In this document: piece after piece, positions 5,340-7,227 of the stretch
How positions within the stretch are numbered: position 1 is the first letter of the stretch
Layout of the letters: the number at the start of each line of letters is the position of its first letter
DNA from: Chloroflexota bacterium
Lineage (GTDB): Bacteria; Chloroflexota; Dehalococcoidia; Lucifugimonadales; VGZR01
Reading direction: 5' to 3'
Assembly (NCBI GenBank): GCA_027625225.1
Contig: JAQBWG010000093.1
Coordinates: 1 to 7,227, forward strand
Length of the DNA stretch: 7,227 nucleotides
The notes under the pieces: generated by a model
Databases searched by the model: none
Told to the model about the DNA's origin: nothing
What the model saw: the letters and a program-made list of their open reading frames with translations, nothing else
Translations under genes and position numbers: made by a program

Positions 5340-6398
5340 ATGCCGAAGACAAACCTGAAGGGCAAGGTACAGACGGTACTCGGCCCTATCTCACCAAACG
5401 ACCTGGGCATTACCCTGACACATGAGCATCTGCTGCTCGACCTGGGGTGCTACTTCAAGATGCCCGAGGAGGCGAGCGAACGGGAGTGGGTACACGCCCC
5501 GCTTACCATGGACCGCTTGGGCAAGATTGCGCCGCGCTGGAGCTACAACCTGGACACGCAGCAGCTTTTGGACGAGAAGCTGGCCATCGAGGAGGTGCTG
5601 CGGTTCAAGTACGAGGGCGGCAGCTCGCTTGTCGAAGCCACAAGCATGGGCATCGCGCGCGACCCGCTGGCGTGGGCCCGCATCTCCCGCGCGACCGGTC
5701 TCAACGTCATCATGGGATCAAGCCACTATGTCCCCGTTTCCTACCCGGCAGATATGGATAGGCGCTCCGAAGACGAAATCACAAAATACATCATACGAGA
5801 CGTCACGGTCGGGGTTGGGGACACGGGCATCCGTTCCGGCATCATCGGTGAAATAGGTAACTTTTGGCCCAGCGACAAGACGCAAGACAGAGTGTTGCGG
5901 GCGTCGGCCCGGGCCCAAAAAGAAACTGGCGCGCCCATCCTCATCCATCCCGGTTTCGGTATGGAGTCGCCGCCGCACATCCTGAACGTGCTGAGCGAGG
6001 CGGGCGTCGACCTATCCAACGTCATCATGGGCCACCTCGACATTTTTACCGACAAAAAGTGGTTCAAAGACCTGGCCGATTCGGGCTGCTACATGGAGTT
6101 CGACAACTGGGGGTTCGAGGATACGACGGCGGGCACGGTCGCCGCACAGAGCATCACGGTGCCGAGCGACGTCCAAAGAATGGAGATGTACGAGTACCTC
6201 ATCGACCAGGGGTTCGGGGAAAAGCTGGTGGTGGCGCAGGACGTGTGCTTCAAGATGCAGTACGCCAAGTACGGCGGCAAGTCGTACGACCACATCCTGG
6301 GGAACCTTGTACCGCGCATGCGAAAACGGGGATGGACGGACAAGCACCTCAACGACATCCTCATCGAAAACCCCAAGCGCGTCCTGACGTTCAAGTAG
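5340..6398 (+). CDS. Phosphotriesterase-family metallohydrolase (PTE/PHP-like)
   Basis: A 352-residue TIM-barrel hydrolase of the amidohydrolase superfamily, phosphotriesterase family. Members hydrolyse lactones, phosphotriesters or related esters with a two-metal centre. Visible ligands are His28 and His30 (THEH), His203 (LIHPG), His232 (MGHLD) and Asp301 (AQDVCF). At the place of the bridging carboxylated lysine the sequence reads GIIGEIG (167-173), so Glu171 probably bridges the metals, as described for the E. coli homologue PHP (YhfV). The C-terminal pattern YGGKSYDHILGN with ENPKRVL is standard. Length is normal. No signal peptide is seen, so it should be cytoplasmic. It starts with a clear GGAGG and is followed after 3 nt by the dimethylformamidase-like gene. 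A lactonase or esterase role is likelier than true phosphotriesterase, but this is inference. Confidence 0.9.
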   Translation: MPKTNLKGKVQTVLGPISPNDLGITLTHEHLLLDLGCYFKMPEEASEREWVHAPLTMDRLGKIAPRWSYNLDTQQLLDEKLAIEEVLRFKYEGGSSLVEATSMGIARDPLAWARISRATGLNVIMGSSHYVPVSYPADMDRRSEDEITKYIIRDVTVGVGDTGIRSGIIGEIGNFWPSDKTQDRVLRASARAQKETGAPILIHPGFGMESPPHILNVLSEAGVDLSNVIMGHLDIFTDKKWFKDLADSGCYMEFDNWGFEDTTAGTVAAQSITVPSDVQRMEMYEYLIDQGFGEKLVVAQDVCFKMQYAKYGGKSYDHILGNLVPRMRKRGWTDKHLNDILIENPKRVLTFK

Positions 6399-6401
6399 CG
6401 T

Positions 6402-7227
6402 ATGCAGGTCGTCGGGTACTCGGATAGGCTGAGCGTCCGGCCGGGCGAGACGATTCGCTTCATGGTGAGTTGTCTCAACGACAGCTACCGGGCGGACATT
6501 GTGCGGCTTATTCACGGAGATACGAATCCGGACGGCCCTGGCTTCAAAGAGCAGCCCATCAAGACGGGCGTAAGCCGTAATTATCCCGGGCGGCTGCAAC
6601 GCATCCGTCTCGGCTCGCACGTCATCGTTGAGGACACGCCAGTGTTGCAATGTGCAAAAGGCTTCACCATCGCCGCCTGGATATACCCCACGACTCCTCA
6701 GATAGGCACGCAGGGCGTGTTCACCAAGTGGTCCCGCGAGAACGGCGGCTACGGATTGTTCGTCGAGAACGGTGAACTGTCGCTTTGGGTGTCAGGCAAA
6801 GGCAAGGCGCCCAAAAAGCTTACCAGCGGCAAGAAGCTGCGGGCCAAGCAGTGGTACTTCGTGGCAGCATCGTTCGACGCTCAGACGGGCAAGGCGCGGC
6901 TGTGGCAGACGCCGCTGTCCAACTACGCCTTGGAGGACACCGGCGCCCTGGCGGAGGGAGTCTTGCGGGACAGACCGCGCGAGAGCGCAACGCCGCTGGT
7001 CATGGCAGGCCACTGGGGACGGGACGAGGACGGCGAAGAAACGGTGCTTGGCCACTACAACGGCAAGCTGGAGAACCCGCGGTTGTACGACAGGGCGCTG
7101 ACTCCCGACGAAGTCGAGACATTGCAGCACGATGCGCCGGCAAGCAGCTTCGGCGGACTGGTAGCCACCTGGGATTTCTCTCACGACCCGTCGTCTGATG
7201 CCGTCGTGGACGCATCGCCGAACCGGT
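6402..7227 (+). CDS. N,N-dimethylformamidase large-subunit-like protein, LamG domain (partial, 3' end outside)
   Basis: An uninterrupted frame from ATG 6402 runs off the window: 275 codons, no stop. The N-terminus (GYSDRLSVRPGETIRFMVS, 5-23, then ADIVRLIHGD, 31-40, and GPGFKEQPI, 45-53) matches my recollection of the N,N-dimethylformamidase large (beta) subunit family, whose characterised members split dimethylformamide into dimethylamine and formate with a mononuclear iron. Residues about 85-245 form a LamG/concanavalin-like domain (FTIAAWIYP, GVFTKW, WYFVAASFD, LENPRLYDRALTPDEV). The iron-binding catalytic C-terminal domain would lie beyond the edge, so activity cannot be judged. There is no clear Shine-Dalgarno; the 3-nt gap after the upstream stop suggests coupled translation. 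No small-subunit gene (dmfA1-like) precedes it. No signal peptide is seen. Confidence 0.8.
   Translation, partial: MQVVGYSDRLSVRPGETIRFMVSCLNDSYRADIVRLIHGDTNPDGPGFKEQPIKTGVSRNYPGRLQRIRLGSHVIVEDTPVLQCAKGFTIAAWIYPTTPQIGTQGVFTKWSRENGGYGLFVENGELSLWVSGKGKAPKKLTSGKKLRAKQWYFVAASFDAQTGKARLWQTPLSNYALEDTGALAEGVLRDRPRESATPLVMAGHWGRDEDGEETVLGHYNGKLENPRLYDRALTPDEVETLQHDAPASSFGGLVATWDFSHDPSSDAVVDASPNR

Noticed and set aside
5864..6427. Rightward 187-codon frame inside the phosphotriesterase-family gene
   Set aside because: It is a +1/+2 frame shadow rich in Arg, Gly and His; the true frame holds all metal ligands.
6012..6650. Leftward 212-codon open frame over the end of the phosphotriesterase gene
   Set aside because: It is antisense to two genes with recognisable families, and its own product shows no domain.
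6785..7198. Rightward 137-codon frame near the right edge
   Set aside because: It is out of frame with the open dimethylformamidase-like reading frame, which carries the LamG patterns; this one is Arg/Gly-rich without motifs.

Overview
The window reads as ordinary bacterial chromosome: moderately GC-rich, densely coded, with no RNA gene, insertion sequence, CRISPR array or phage gene visible. The gene content (an HU protein with an unusual arm, a DUF385/F420-type protein, several short-chain dehydrogenases, CehA-like and phosphotriesterase-like metallohydrolases, and a dimethylformamidase-like large subunit) resembles uncultured Chloroflexota of the SAR202/Dehalococcoidia kind or a similar soil or marine heterotroph. 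That assignment is inference from protein flavour, not from a marker gene.

Layout. At the left edge lies a strong GC-rich hairpin (1-30), then a leftward HU gene (72-362) with a well-formed sigma70-type promoter about 100 bases upstream of its start. A rightward FAD-dependent L-2-hydroxyglutarate oxidase gene (598-1812) follows. It converges on, and overlaps by 3 bp, the last gene of a leftward four-gene operon. In transcription order that operon is a CehA/McbA-type metallohydrolase (5245-3824), a small DUF385 nitroreductase-family protein (3769-3404), an atypical SDR (3404-2625) and a classical SDR (2600-1809). Its spacing is tight: 54 nt, 1-nt overlap, 24 nt.

A short divergent control region around 5246-5339 separates this operon from a rightward pair: a phosphotriesterase-family metallohydrolase (5340-6398) and, 3 nt later, an open reading frame that runs off the right edge (6402-7227). 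The latter is the N-terminal part of an N,N-dimethylformamidase large-subunit-like protein with a LamG-like domain.

How the genes may work together. Three hydrolases of different folds (PHP-like CehA, TIM-barrel phosphotriesterase family, dimethylformamidase type) are paired with two NAD-type SDRs and a possible deazaflavin enzyme around one divergent promoter. This looks like a peripheral catabolic module: hydrolysis of an ester, lactone, carbamate or amide, then oxidation of the released alcohol or ketone. The substrate cannot be read from the sequence. The HU and L-2-hydroxyglutarate oxidase genes are probably independent neighbours.
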